Shown: piece after piece, positions 54,290-63,022 of the stretch
Position numbering within the stretch: the stretch's first letter is position 1
Layout: every line of letters starts with the position of its first letter
NCBI GenBank assembly: GCA_964522165.1
Contig: CAZFVV010000006.1
Location: 14,827-78,826 of the forward strand
DNA: 64,000 nt
Reading direction: 5' to 3'
Source: JABWBP01 sp964522165
GTDB lineage: Bacteria; Calditrichota; Calditrichia; RBG-13-44-9; J075
Program-made: the position numbers and the translations under genes
Notes under the pieces: generated by a model
The model's database searches: none
The model's input: the letters and a program-made list of their open reading frames with translations, nothing else
What the model was told of the DNA's origin: nothing

Positions 54290-55189
54290 TCAAAATGCGG
54301 TCATTTCCCGCACTTCGTTGAAGCGGGATTCAATATCCTGCCGGGTGATGGATTTCAGGCGGTTGAAGCTGAAATCTTCCACGGTGAAGGAGGCGGCCAC
54401 GGTTCCGTACACCACCGCTCGCCGGATGTTCAGTTCGTCGATCTCCTCGCAGGCGGCCAGGTATCCCAAAAATCCCCCCGCGAAGCTGTCCCCCGCGCCG
54501 GTGGGATCGACCACCCTGGGAACCGGGTAAGCGGGGGCTAAAAAATACCCCTTCCGGCTCACCAGCACCGATCCGTGCTCACCTTTTTTGATCACCACCG
54601 CCCGGGGTCCCTGCTCTAACAACAGGTTGGCGCTTTCTAACATGTTGAACTTGTTGGTCAGCTCGCGCAATTCCTCATCGTTCAGGATCAACACGTCCAC
54701 TTTTTCGATAAGCTGCATCAGCAGTTCCCGCGCCCCGCTGATCCAGAAATTCATGGTATCCAGCACCGAGAGGGCCGGTTTCTCGATCTGCGCCAGCACG
54801 TCCAATTGCAGCTCCGGGGCGATGTTGGCCAGGAAAATCAGCTTATCCTTGCGGTATTTTTCGGGGATGGCGGGGCGGAAATTCTGGAACACGTTCAGGT
54901 GGGTAAACAGGGTGTCGCGCTGGTTCATGTTCTCTTTATAGCGCCCGCCCCAGCGAAAGGTCTTGCCCTCGGTGATTTTCAACCCTGTAAAATCCACCTC
55001 CCGCTCTTTCAAAAATTCGATGGTGGAGAAGTCGAAATCTTTTCCCACCACCCCCACCATATCCACCGGGGAGAAAAGACTGGCTGCGGCGCTGAAGTAC
55101 AACGCCGACCCGCCGGGCGAATCCTGGGCTTTGCCCCGGGAAGTTTCCACGGTATCCAGGGCAATGGAACCGACCACTAATACCGGCAT
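54290..55189 (-). CDS. PfkB-family carbohydrate kinase
   Basis: 299 residues, ribokinase fold. Start 'VVGSIALDTVET' and 'GGSALYFSAAASLFSPVDMV' (substrate lid region), C-terminal signature 'VDPTGAGDSFAGGFLGYLA' with the catalytic Asp. Phosphorylates a sugar or nucleoside; residues 'KTFRWGGRYKENMNQRDTLF' resemble a subgroup seen in many FCB genomes. GGAG precedes the ATG. It is in line with argS (46 bases), possibly the tail of that operon. Confidence 0.88.
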   Translation of the reverse strand: MPVLVVGSIALDTVETSRGKAQDSPGGSALYFSAAASLFSPVDMVGVVGKDFDFSTIEFLKEREVDFTGLKITEGKTFRWGGRYKENMNQRDTLFTHLNVFQNFRPAIPEKYRKDKLIFLANIAPELQLDVLAQIEKPALSVLDTMNFWISGARELLMQLIEKVDVLILNDEELRELTNKFNMLESANLLLEQGPRAVVIKKGEHGSVLVSRKGYFLAPAYPVPRVVDPTGAGDSFAGGFLGYLAACEEIDELNIRRAVVYGTVAASFTVEDFSFNRLKSITRQDIESRFNEVREMTAF

Positions 55190-55235
55190 GGCGTTCTCTC
55201 CGTTTTGTTAAGCATTACGAATTACGCATTACGTT

Positions 55236-56888
55236 TCACATCCGCTCCGGCGCGGATACGCCCACGATGCGGAAGCCATTCGCCAGCACGGTTTTGACCG
55301 CCAGGCAGAGCCCCAGCCGCGCCCGGGTGAGGGCTTCGTCTTCCGTAATCACCCGGCATTCGGTGTAGAATTTGTGGAAAGCGGTGGAGACCTCGGACAA
55401 GTAGAGCGGCAGCAGGTGCGGCTCGTAATCGAGGGCGCATTTGTAAACTGTTTTGGGAAATTCGATCAGTTTTTTGATCAATTCCAACTCGCTCTTTTCC
55501 CGCAATGGAGCAAACTGCGACTCCGAAAGCCCGGTTTTACCTTCATAGCGAATGCCCTTTTCCTCCGCGTTGCGCAGAATGCTGCAGATCCGCGCGTGGG
55601 CGTACTGGTTGTAATAGACCGGGTTTTCATCGGAGTGGGTTTTGGCTAACTTCAAATCGAAATTCAGGTGGCTCTGCATGCTGCGCATCAGGAAAAACCA
55701 GCGGGTCACATCCCCGCCCGCCTCGGCGATCAGCTCGTCGAGGGTAACGAAATTGGCCTTGCGGGTGGACATCTTCACCTTTTCGGCCCCTTCCATGAGG
55801 GTGACGAACTGGTGGATGAGCACTTTGACTTTCGAGGAATCGTAGCCTGACGCCCGCAGCCCCGCCAGCACGTCCGGGTAGGTGGCGATGTGGTCGGCGC
55901 CGAAGATATCCACCATAATTTCGAACTGGCGCTGGAATTTGACGATATGGTAGGCGATATCCGGCAACCGGTAAGTCGGTTCCCCGCTGCTTTTGACGAT
56001 CACGCGGTCTTTTTCCAGCCCGAACTGGCTGGCTTTGAACCACAAAGCCCCGTCCTGCTCGTAGGCCAGGCTCTTTTGTTTCAAATTCTCGATTACCCGG
56101 TCGATGTCGCCGTTGCGGTAGAGGTCCATTTCGTTGAAATAACTGTCGAAGCGCACGTTCATGCTCTCCAGGGTGCGGTTGATGTCCGCGAAAATCTCCC
56201 TGACCGCGGTCTCTTTGAAAATATCCGCATCCGCGCTCTCTTTCAGGGCGCTGCCGTGCGCTTCCAACACTTTCGCGGCGATGTCTTTGATGTATTCTCC
56301 CTGGTAGTAATCTTCCGGAAAATCGATCTTTTCTCCTGACAGTTCTAAGTAGCGCAGCCGCACCGAATCCCCCAGCACCCGCATTTGCCGCCCGGCGTCG
56401 TTGAAATAATACTCCCGGGTGACCCGGTAGCCTAACCATTCTAACAGGTTGGCGACCGTGTCCCCCACGACCGCGCCGCGCCCGTGCCCCACGGTCAGCG
56501 GGCCGGTGGGGTTGGCGCTCACGAATTCCACCATCGCCGGGCGCGCTTCCCCGACGGTAAACCGGCCGTAATTTTCCCCGCCCTGCAAAATTTCCGGCAC
56601 ACGCGCCTGAAGCCCCGCTTCGGCCAAAAAAAAGTTGATGAAGCCGGGGCCGGCGATCTCGACTTTGGCGATCTGCCGGGAGTCCAACGACATGGCGCTT
56701 ACGATTTGCTGGGCGATCTGGCGGGGATTCTGTTTCAGCGATTTTGCCAGCAGCATCGCCAGGTTGACGCTGATATCCCCGTGCGCCTCGGCCTTGGGGC
56801 GGTCGAACTGGTACTCGATTTCGGGGTAATTGAGCGCCTTCAGGGCGGTTTTAAGTTGTTGATCCAGGTACGCTTCGAATTGGAGCAT
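55236..56888 (-). CDS. argS: Arginyl-tRNA synthetase
   Basis: Class I synthetase charging tRNA-Arg. 550 residues from ATG 56888 (an upstream in-frame TTG at 56897 is less likely). N-terminal additional domain ('FEAYLDQQLKTALKAL'), HIGH-type motif in 'SANPTGPLTVGHGRGAVVGD', the KMSK-like 'KVKMSTRKANFVTLDEL' and anticodon-binding DALR end ('LGLCLAVKTVLANGFRIVGV'). The 5' end overlaps rsfS by 38 bases, so translation is coupled. Confidence 0.96.
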   Translation of the reverse strand: MLQFEAYLDQQLKTALKALNYPEIEYQFDRPKAEAHGDISVNLAMLLAKSLKQNPRQIAQQIVSAMSLDSRQIAKVEIAGPGFINFFLAEAGLQARVPEILQGGENYGRFTVGEARPAMVEFVSANPTGPLTVGHGRGAVVGDTVANLLEWLGYRVTREYYFNDAGRQMRVLGDSVRLRYLELSGEKIDFPEDYYQGEYIKDIAAKVLEAHGSALKESADADIFKETAVREIFADINRTLESMNVRFDSYFNEMDLYRNGDIDRVIENLKQKSLAYEQDGALWFKASQFGLEKDRVIVKSSGEPTYRLPDIAYHIVKFQRQFEIMVDIFGADHIATYPDVLAGLRASGYDSSKVKVLIHQFVTLMEGAEKVKMSTRKANFVTLDELIAEAGGDVTRWFFLMRSMQSHLNFDLKLAKTHSDENPVYYNQYAHARICSILRNAEEKGIRYEGKTGLSESQFAPLREKSELELIKKLIEFPKTVYKCALDYEPHLLPLYLSEVSTAFHKFYTECRVITEDEALTRARLGLCLAVKTVLANGFRIVGVSAPERM

Positions 56889-57231
56889 GGTCTTCAACTA
56901 CGGTTATGTTGGCGTCGGCCCACAATTTTTCCAGGGCGTAATAGGCGCGGGTCTCCCGGCGGAAAATATGCACGATCACGTCGATAAAATCCAGCAGCAC
57001 CCAGTTTAAATTACTGTATCCCTCTTTGTGCCAGACCCGGATTTTCACTTCTTTCAATTCCGTTTCGATGTAATCGGCAATGGCTTTTACGTGCAAATCC
57101 GATTCGCAGGTGACCAGAACGAAGAAATCCGCCACGTCGGAGAGTTTCTTCAAATTCATAATTGTGATATCATGGCCCTTTTTCTCCAGGGCCAGTTGGG
57201 AAATTTTATTCGCTAATTGCTGTGAATCCAT
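56851..57231 (-). CDS. rsfS: Ribosome silencing factor RsfS
   Basis: 126 residues. Binds ribosomal protein L14 and blocks subunit joining in stationary phase. Family motifs 'KISQLALEKKGHDITIMNL', 'VADFFVLVTCESDLHVKAIA' and 'GYSNLNWVLLDFIDVIVHIF'. C-terminal part runs into argS. Usually next to nadD or LytR-type genes; here a LytR_C-domain gene lies 8 bases upstream. Confidence 0.95.
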   Translation of the reverse strand: MDSQQLANKISQLALEKKGHDITIMNLKKLSDVADFFVLVTCESDLHVKAIADYIETELKEVKIRVWHKEGYSNLNWVLLDFIDVIVHIFRRETRAYYALEKLWADANITVVEDHAPIRSVPGSTT

Positions 57232-57239
57232 ACACCTCT

Positions 57240-57875
57240 CTAACGGTTGAAAGGCTTCAATGATCTGTAATCTGCTCCTAAAACCACGGTTACATCTAAT
57301 TGCAGGGTATTATCCTTTTGAAGCTGGATTTGATCGGAGGAAATCCCCAACAGCCGCGCCACTTTCTGGGCGCGGCTGCGCTCCCCGGAGCGGTCGATCA
57401 CAAAGGATTTGGCGACGTTGAAATTGGTATAATTGCCCTGGGAAACCACGTCGATGTCGTTTTGGCGCAGAAAATCCGTGGCCCTTTTCGCTATCCCGGA
57501 TCTGCCGCAGCCGTTCAGCACCTCGGTTTGAATTCCCCGCTCCACCGGCTCGGGAATAGGTTCGCGAACCGGCTGCTTCTCTTCCGGGGGCGGCTGAGGG
57601 CTGGTTCGGCTTTCAACCGGGGGCTGTTTCGAGGTTGCCGGGGAAGGCCGGGAAGGAGACCCCCATAATTTTTCGATTTCAGACCAGTTGAGATAAATTA
57701 ATATCGCGCTGGTAGCGACGACTAACAGCAGGGCCAGTATCAAAAAATTAGTAAAAGGATTGCCGCGGCCGGGGGGGAGCTTATGCTTTGAGGAATGGTA
57801 AATTTTCCCGAGTTGGGTTTGGATAATTTTTTTTATTCTGGGATCGGACAGATTTCGTCTCGTGCGTTTAACCAC
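57240..57875 (-). CDS. LytR C-terminal-domain membrane protein
   Basis: 211 residues from GTG 57875 (AGGAG upstream). Basic N-terminus, one transmembrane helix ('FLILALLLVVATSAILIYL', about 45-63), Pro/Glu-rich linker, then a LytR_C domain (about 125-205: 'GIQTEVLNGCGRSGIAKRAT', 'DIDVVSQGNYTNFNVAKSFV'). No LytR-CpsA-Psr catalytic domain. In this phylum such proteins commonly precede rsfS. Probably envelope-associated; role unknown. Confidence 0.82.
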   Translation of the reverse strand: MVKRTRRNLSDPRIKKIIQTQLGKIYHSSKHKLPPGRGNPFTNFLILALLLVVATSAILIYLNWSEIEKLWGSPSRPSPATSKQPPVESRTSPQPPPEEKQPVREPIPEPVERGIQTEVLNGCGRSGIAKRATDFLRQNDIDVVSQGNYTNFNVAKSFVIDRSGERSRAQKVARLLGISSDQIQLQKDNTLQLDVTVVLGADYRSLKPFNR

Positions 57876-57904
57876 CTTCGCTGCTTCTCCTGTTTGGCCT
57901 TGCC

Positions 57905-58360
57905 TTACCTCCCGAAAAGATAGGGGGAATAGCGGTAATCATAATAAGGAGGCGGAACCGCAACGCCAAATTGAACCGTCATGTTATCGGTCGGGCGATA
58001 TTGGAATTCCGCGCTTCCGAAAAACCGGGTATTATTCAGCGCGGGATTGTTGGTAAAGGAATTATAGGGTGAATACATCAATCCTAAGTTGAGGCGCATG
58101 AACAGAAGGTTGCTGAACCGGTAGTCCATGGTATTCATATAGGAATTTACCATCATGCCGTTTCCCCCGCCGGTCAGGTAAGACGCGGAAAAAGTATGGC
58201 GCATGTGAAAGCGTTCGGGATTGAACAAGCCGAAGAAGATGCCGGAAGCGGGTTTGGCAATCGCCTCGCTGATATTGGGCAATTCCGCCTGGCTTTTGAG
58301 TTGAGAAAAAGCCAGCCCCGGGAGCATGAATATCAAGAAGAATATGCTGAAACGGTTCAT
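57905..58360 (-). CDS. Small exported beta-barrel-like protein
   Basis: 151 residues from ATG 58360, with GGAGG 6 nt upstream. Signal peptide 'FSIFFLIFMLPGLAFSQ'. The rest is rich in alternating hydrophobic/aromatic residues ('FRMRHTFSASYLTGGG'-like, 'YRFSNLLFMRLNLGLMYS', 'FFGSAEFQYRPTDNMTVQFG') as in outer-membrane beta proteins. No family recognised. First gene of the run to LytR_C, rsfS and argS (29-base gap). Confidence 0.7.
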   Translation of the reverse strand: MNRFSIFFLIFMLPGLAFSQLKSQAELPNISEAIAKPASGIFFGLFNPERFHMRHTFSASYLTGGGNGMMVNSYMNTMDYRFSNLLFMRLNLGLMYSPYNSFTNNPALNNTRFFGSAEFQYRPTDNMTVQFGVAVPPPYYDYRYSPYLFGR

Positions 58361-58544
58361 GTTTTTCCTCCGAATACCTTCGTTACCGCATATCATACAT
58401 TGCTTTCGATCTATTGGTTCCGCCGATAATATTAAACAATTTAAAACAGAAAATAAAGGGATTTTTCGGAGTGCAAAATTTATTTTGCAGCGGGTTAATT
58501 TGCTTGATCCGCTCCATCCAATCGCGTAGTTTTGTGAAAACCGA

Positions 58545-58577
58545 AGGTCTCAAAGGTTTCCAAAACCTTTGAGGTCT
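58545..58577. repeat. Palindrome related to 9699-9731
   Basis: AGGTCTCAAAGGTTT...AAACCTTTGAGGTCT upstream of pepA, close to the palindrome that overlaps the CHAD stop codon. Second copy of a dispersed element; it lies in the 5' leader or promoter region of pepA. Confidence 0.55.
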
Positions 58578-58608
58578 AACCGTTTGAACAAAGCGACGGA
58601 GAAAAAAT

Positions 58609-60126
58609 ATGAAGATCAGCCTGCAAGATTCATATTCAGAGGTAGAGAGCCTGGTGCTCCCGGTAGCCCAATCCGCCCGGGAGGAAATTCTGGCGCAATG
58701 GGCTGCAAAAACCGGCCTGCCGGCGGAGCTCCTGCTGCAAGATTTTAAAGCGGAGCACAAAGAAATCGCCGTTCTGTATCCCCGGGATGGATCCCTTCCC
58801 GCCCGGCGCCTGGTGTTGTTAGGGGTAGGGGAGAAGCCTTCCCCGGAAAGGCTGCGCCAGGCCATGCGCGCCCTGGTACACCAGAAAAAGACCCGCTTCA
58901 GCGGCTCCCTGGGAATTGATTTTCTGAGCCGCTCCCTGCTGGCGGAAAGCGGGGATACCATCGGCGGGTACGTTCAGGCGGCCTGCGAGGGAGCGCTGTT
59001 GGGGCAATATGACATCGGGCGTTTGAAAACCGCGCACTTCCAAAAAGAGCAAACGGCCCCCGGCCCGGCGGAAATGGTTTGTTTTGCGCCGGCGGAGTGG
59101 AAACCGGCAGGGGAAGCGGCCATCCAACGGGCGCAAGCTATCGCTGCGGCGCAGGTGCGGGCGCTCGACCTGGTCAACGCGCCCGGAAACCACCTCACCC
59201 CGGAGATGTTAGGCCGGGCGGCGCAGGAAGCGGGGAAAAGCGCGGGTTTCTCCGTGGCGGTGTTATCGAAAAAAGAGATCGAAGCCGCGGGGATGGGCGG
59301 GCTGCTGGCGGTGAACCGGGGCAGCGTTCTGCCCCCGGCGTTTATCATTATGGAATACCGGCCGGGCGGGAAAACCGGCCAAAAATATCCCCAAATCGGG
59401 CTGGTGGGCAAGGGCGTGACCTTTGACAGCGGGGGAATTTCCCTGAAAACCATCCCGACCCTGCACTACCTGAAAAGCGACATGGCCGGGGGCGCGGCGG
59501 TGATCGGCGCGCTGGAAGCGGCGGCGCAGCTGCAACTGCCGGTGCACCTGATCGGCGTGGTTCCGGCCACGGACAACATGCCCGACGGCGCGGCGCTCAA
59601 TCCCGGGGACGTCATCACCACCTATTCCGGCATCACCGTGGAGGTGGAGGATACCGACGCGGAGGGGCGGCTGATCTTAGCCGACGGGCTGGCCTACCTG
59701 AGGCGCAATTTCAGCCCGGATGCCATCATCGACCTGGCCACCCTCACCGGCGCGGCAACAATTTCCCTGGGCAACGCCGCTGCGGCGCTGTTCACCCAAA
59801 ACGACGATTTGGCGGCGCGATTAAGCCTTGCCGGAGAGCAAACCGGGGAGCGAGTCTGGCGTTTGCCGCTGTGGGATGATTACAACAAGCAGATCGAATC
59901 CGCCATAGCGGATGTGAAAAACTACGGCGGGCCGCCCGCCGGCGCCATCACCGCGGCTAAATTCCTGGAAAAATTTGTGGAGGGCCATCCCGCCTGGGCG
60001 CACCTCGACATCGCCCCGGTGGCCTTCACCGATTCGGAGTTCTCCGCCGGGAAGAGCAGCACCGGCTACGGGGTGCGGCTCTTAATCGAATACCTTTATG
60101 GGCTTCTAACCGGGCAGGGAAATTGA
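58609..60126 (+). CDS. pepA: Leucyl aminopeptidase (M17, PepA)
   Basis: Cytosolic two-metal aminopeptidase hexamer. 505 residues. Motifs: 'GLVGKGVTFDSGGISLK' (metal Lys and Asp), 'YLKSDMAGGAAVIGALEA', and 'VEDTDAEGRLILADGLAYL', the signature in which the usual N of NTDAEGR is D. 'DLATLTGAATISLGNAAAAL' and 'LDIAPVAFTDSEFSAGKSST' close the site. GGAG is 7 nt before the ATG. Apparently monocistronic. Confidence 0.95.
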   Translation: MKISLQDSYSEVESLVLPVAQSAREEILAQWAAKTGLPAELLLQDFKAEHKEIAVLYPRDGSLPARRLVLLGVGEKPSPERLRQAMRALVHQKKTRFSGSLGIDFLSRSLLAESGDTIGGYVQAACEGALLGQYDIGRLKTAHFQKEQTAPGPAEMVCFAPAEWKPAGEAAIQRAQAIAAAQVRALDLVNAPGNHLTPEMLGRAAQEAGKSAGFSVAVLSKKEIEAAGMGGLLAVNRGSVLPPAFIIMEYRPGGKTGQKYPQIGLVGKGVTFDSGGISLKTIPTLHYLKSDMAGGAAVIGALEAAAQLQLPVHLIGVVPATDNMPDGAALNPGDVITTYSGITVEVEDTDAEGRLILADGLAYLRRNFSPDAIIDLATLTGAATISLGNAAAALFTQNDDLAARLSLAGEQTGERVWRLPLWDDYNKQIESAIADVKNYGGPPAGAITAAKFLEKFVEGHPAWAHLDIAPVAFTDSEFSAGKSSTGYGVRLLIEYLYGLLTGQGN

Positions 60127-60210
60127 AGAATGAAGATTGAAAAATTGAAGCAGATAATGGGATGATTGCCGCGCTTTAGCGCGCCATTCAGAGCATTGAG
60201 AATTCCCAAT

Positions 60211-61374
60211 CTATTCGCTTCCGCAATACTTCAAGGCGGTTTGCGCCAGAATTTCCGCCATGGTTTCCACGGAGCGGAGATCTACCCACTCCTCGCGGGA
60301 ATGCGCCCCGGCGCCGGAGGGGCCCATCACCACGGTTTCGACGCCGGCGGCGGCCAACAGGGCGGAATCCATCCAGGGCGTGTCGCCGAAAAATTCCGGG
60401 GTGCGCCCGGTGACCGTTTCCGCGGCCTGTTTGAGGGTTTGCACGATTTCCGCTTCTTTTTCCACTTCAAACGCTTCCCGCGCGCAGGTTATCCGCACGT
60501 TGGCCTTGAAGGTGGGATCGGTAGCGGAAAGTTGATCGATCATACCGCGAATTTGCCTCAGCGCCGTCTCCTCGCTCTCCCCGGGGATGGTGCGCCGTTC
60601 GATGGAGAGGGTGCACTTTTCCGCGTAGGTGCTCCACCCGCTGCCCCCTTTCAGCATCGCCGCGTGGAGGGAGGGGGGACCCACTAAGGGATGCGCTTTT
60701 CCGCTGCGCAGCAACTGTTCCAGTACGTCCAATTGCGCCAGGAAGCGCCCCATGCGCATGTTTGCATCCACGCCCTCTTCAAAGCGGCTGCCGTGCGCCG
60801 CCCGCCCCAGGGTCTCCACTTCTAACCAGATGAACCCCTTGTGCGCCAGGCAGATATTCAACTGCGTCGGCTCGGTGACGATGGCGGCGTCGGGGCGGTA
60901 GTGTTGGAGGATTTCTCGGGTGCCCAGGCTCTCGTATTCTTCGTCGGCCACTAAGGCGATGAGCAGATCCCCGCGCAGGGCGACGCCGGCGTCGCGCAGC
61001 GCTTTGGCGGCGGCTAAGCAGGCGGCGGCGCTGCCCTTCATATCGTACGCGCCCCGGCCGTACAATTTACCGTTGCGAATGGCCGCGGAGAACGGCTCCG
61101 GCATTCCCTCGATCCCCACGGTGTCAAGGTGGGCGTTGAGCATCAGGGATTTGCCCCCGCCGCTGCCGCGCAGGATGCCCACCACGCTGGCGCGCCCGGG
61201 CAGCGGCTCGTGCACCTGCACCGCGGCGTTCAGCTTACTCAGCGCCTCCGCCGCGTAGGCGGCGATTTCCGCCTCCCCCGGCGCGCCGGGCGCCAAGGAA
61301 GGGTTGATGGAGTTGATTTGCACCAGCTCGCGGAGAGCCTGGTGTAGATATTCTTGATCGATGGTGATTTTCAT
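60211..61374 (-). CDS. M20-family deacylase (ArgE/DapE type)
   Basis: 387 residues from ATG 61374 (ATG 61407 is possible; neither has a clear Shine-Dalgarno). Metal ligands: 'MLNAHLDTVGIEGM' (His, Asp), 'GRGAYDMKGSAAACLAA' (Asp), 'LVADEEYESLGTREIL' (Glu-Glu), 'VTEPTQLNICLAHKG' and a C-terminal His in 'GPSGAGAHSREEWVDL'. Removes acyl groups from amino acids such as N-acetylornithine or succinyl-diaminopimelate; the exact substrate cannot be read from sequence. Confidence 0.9.
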   Translation of the reverse strand: MKITIDQEYLHQALRELVQINSINPSLAPGAPGEAEIAAYAAEALSKLNAAVQVHEPLPGRASVVGILRGSGGGKSLMLNAHLDTVGIEGMPEPFSAAIRNGKLYGRGAYDMKGSAAACLAAAKALRDAGVALRGDLLIALVADEEYESLGTREILQHYRPDAAIVTEPTQLNICLAHKGFIWLEVETLGRAAHGSRFEEGVDANMRMGRFLAQLDVLEQLLRSGKAHPLVGPPSLHAAMLKGGSGWSTYAEKCTLSIERRTIPGESEETALRQIRGMIDQLSATDPTFKANVRITCAREAFEVEKEAEIVQTLKQAAETVTGRTPEFFGDTPWMDSALLAAAGVETVVMGPSGAGAHSREEWVDLRSVETMAEILAQTALKYCGSE

Positions 61375-61498
61375 GGTGAATCTTTGGTTTGGTAATATGG
61401 TACTCATCCGTTTGTGAGCTTTCGAGCACGGAATAATATAAATATGCAGAATTTGAGATAAAAGTTAAACCTTTACGAACATACCCAACTGCCCATAA

Positions 61499-61687
61499 TT
61501 CGGGTGGAGTAAAAAGCTCCTGAAGAATGAGGAGTTGGAGAAAGAATTAAAGAATATCTCAAAAGATCTATTCCAGGCAAGCGACAGAGCAAAGATTAAA
61601 CATCTCAATTTTACCGGCTTAGTATATGACCATATTCTCCTATGGAACCCTTCCGCTGGCTCCCGAATCGCTAAACTAAGTGCCTAA
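61499..61687 (+). pseudogene. Truncated ORF ending inside an attC-like site (putative cassette gene)
   Basis: Open frame of about 62 codons with no ATG, after a stop at 61496; it reads '...KLLKNEELEKELKNI...' and ends '...SAGSRIAKLSA'. Its TAA stop lies inside GCCTAAC (61682-61688), the arrangement typical of integron cassettes. No family recognised. The missing start suggests a 5' truncation. Lower GC than the genes to the left. Confidence 0.45.
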
Positions 61688-62043
61688 CGCGATGTTGAAC
61701 CGTGCAGCCATTTCACCACCGAGTTAATTAAACACCGCTGACCATGATTTTCCACTTAATTTTTATAAACACTAAAAATGGCTGCATCGGTTCCAACGAA
61801 AGTGTGCGACCCGTTCGCCCGAAACCCCGACAAGCTTGTCGGGGGGGGGATGAGCGGCGAAGACAAGTTCTTTGACAACTGTATGTTCATATCGGTGAAA
61901 CTCCGATCTCCCTGGTGAATGGGAGACAGCATTTTCCCCATGCGCAGAGGTGGCAACTCTGGGTGTGAAGCGGGAATAAAAGCCGGTAAATGCCGAGTCA
62001 GACGGTGGGACTCCGGCAAGCAAGTGGCTATGGATAACACAAG

Positions 62044-62112
62044 TTCACCCCGTGAGATAATTTTATTTCAAGGGGTGAATCCCAAGAGATAAACCTTATC
62101 TCACGGGGTGAA
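62044..62112. repeat. Perfect 17-bp inverted repeat within the intron
   Basis: TTCACCCCGTGAGATAA (62044-62060) and TTATCTCACGGGGTGAA (62096-62112), with a partial third copy ('aaggggtgaat') in the loop. Sits where domain IV should start, next to the region of the lost reverse transcriptase. Confidence 0.7.
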
Positions 62113-62155
62113 GGTGTGGTTGAAGCGTTCGTCATGGAAAACCTGCCAACGCTGA

Positions 62156-62838
62156 CTATGGTGTTCTTTGAACATTGTCGGGAAATACCATACCCGAACC
62201 TATCGCGGAAAACCGGGGTTTAAGACCCTGATCAAACCGGGCAAGAAAGCTCAACAGCTTCATCTCCGGCAAATCAGGCAAATCATCCGTAACACCGGGG
62301 CAGTAACCAGGCAGCACTTATAGCGAGCTTGAATCCAGTGATACGCGGGTGGTCAGCCTATCTTTCTACCGTGATTTCAAAAAGGATATTTGACCGGATG
62401 GATAAAGAGATGATACGAATGCTTCTTCAATGGGCTAAATGGCGACACCGGAATAAAAGCGCTCAATGGTGGTATCACAAATATTGGCAAAAAGAAGATA
62501 CGCGAATGGTCTTCAGTGACGGAAAAAACAAACTCATCTTCCATCGGGATCGACAAATCCAAAGGCACACTAAAATCATTGCCACCAAAAGCCCCCTCGA
62601 TGGAGATTGGATTTATTGGGCAACTCGAATCGGCAAAGACCCCAATAAGCCCCTAAAAGTGACCAAACTGCTGAAAATACAGCAAGGTCGATGTAATGGT
62701 TGTGCATTGCTTTTTATGGTAGATGACATTATGGAGGTTCATCATATTGACGGAAATCGGTATGATAACCGGTATATCAATCTGGAATTACTTCACGGTC
62801 ATTGCCATGACCAACTCCACGCAAGACAGTGCTCATAA
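62156..62838 (+). pseudogene. Remnant of group II intron-encoded protein (maturase X + HNH endonuclease)
   Basis: Only the C-terminal third remains. Frame 62156-62323 encodes a thumb/X-type fragment ('YHTRTYRGKPGFKTLIKPGK'), then a one-base deletion near 62320 brings a stop. The next frame (from TTG 62329) continues the same protein: 'NPVIRGWSAYLSTVISK', 'MDKEMIRMLLQWAKWRHRNK', and an HNH endonuclease with 'RCNGCALLF', 'VHHIDGN' and 'NLELLHGHCHDQLH'. Reverse-transcriptase motifs (including YADD) are absent. HNH presence excludes the En-minus IIC class. Confidence 0.8.
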
Positions 62839-62857
62839 CAGGAGCCATTATGCTGAG

Positions 62858-62933
62858 GAGCCGGATGAGGCGAAAGTCTCATGTCCGGTTCTGAAGTGGC
62901 AGTGGGCGGGACGACCCGCCTGCTGACCATAAT
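62858..62933 (+). ncRNA. Group II intron domains V and VI
   Basis: Domain V is the 34-nt hairpin 62858-62891 beginning GAGCCGGATGAGG, with GAAA tetraloop and closing ...CCGGTTC. Domain VI (about 62898-62928) is a GC-rich helix with a single bulged A at 62926 as branch point. Both look intact although the encoded protein is broken. Confidence 0.85.
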
Positions 62934-63022
62934 TAGGCCTTATTGCGTCTAAATCGCGTGCATAAAACACACTCTGCCAAACGGTAACAAAGGTAAATAA
63001 TTATGCATTGCCACGTTCCGCA

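Larger units (their letters stand above)
61804..62933 (+). mobile_element. Group II intron, internally deleted
   Basis: 5' end GTGCGACC fits GUGYG; 3' end is defined by domain VI and ends in AT (AY), 7 nt after the bulged branch-point A (62926). Domain I-III-like structured sequence fills 61804 to about 62040, and domain V/VI is at 62858-62933. Total 1130 nt is far shorter than the usual 2-3 kb because most of the reverse-transcriptase reading frame is missing. Can probably no longer move by itself; splicing with maturase supplied in trans is possible. Confidence 0.75.
61682..62938 (+). other. attC-like integron recombination site interrupted by an intron
   Basis: Outer core boxes GCCTAAC (61682-61688) and, after removing 61804-62933, GTTAGGC (61802-61803 + 62934-62938) are exact reverse complements. 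Inner arms 61694-61713 and 61776-61797 pair over 20 bp, leaving two unpaired bases only in the right arm (T61787 and one C at 61793), like attC extrahelical bases. Spacers between outer and inner boxes are 5 and 4 bases. The reconstructed site is 127 nt, within the known attC range. No integrase gene lies in the window. Confidence 0.65.

Noticed and set aside
61772..62040. Minus-strand frames over the intron 5' part
   Set aside because: They overlap structured intron RNA domains and show no protein family signal.
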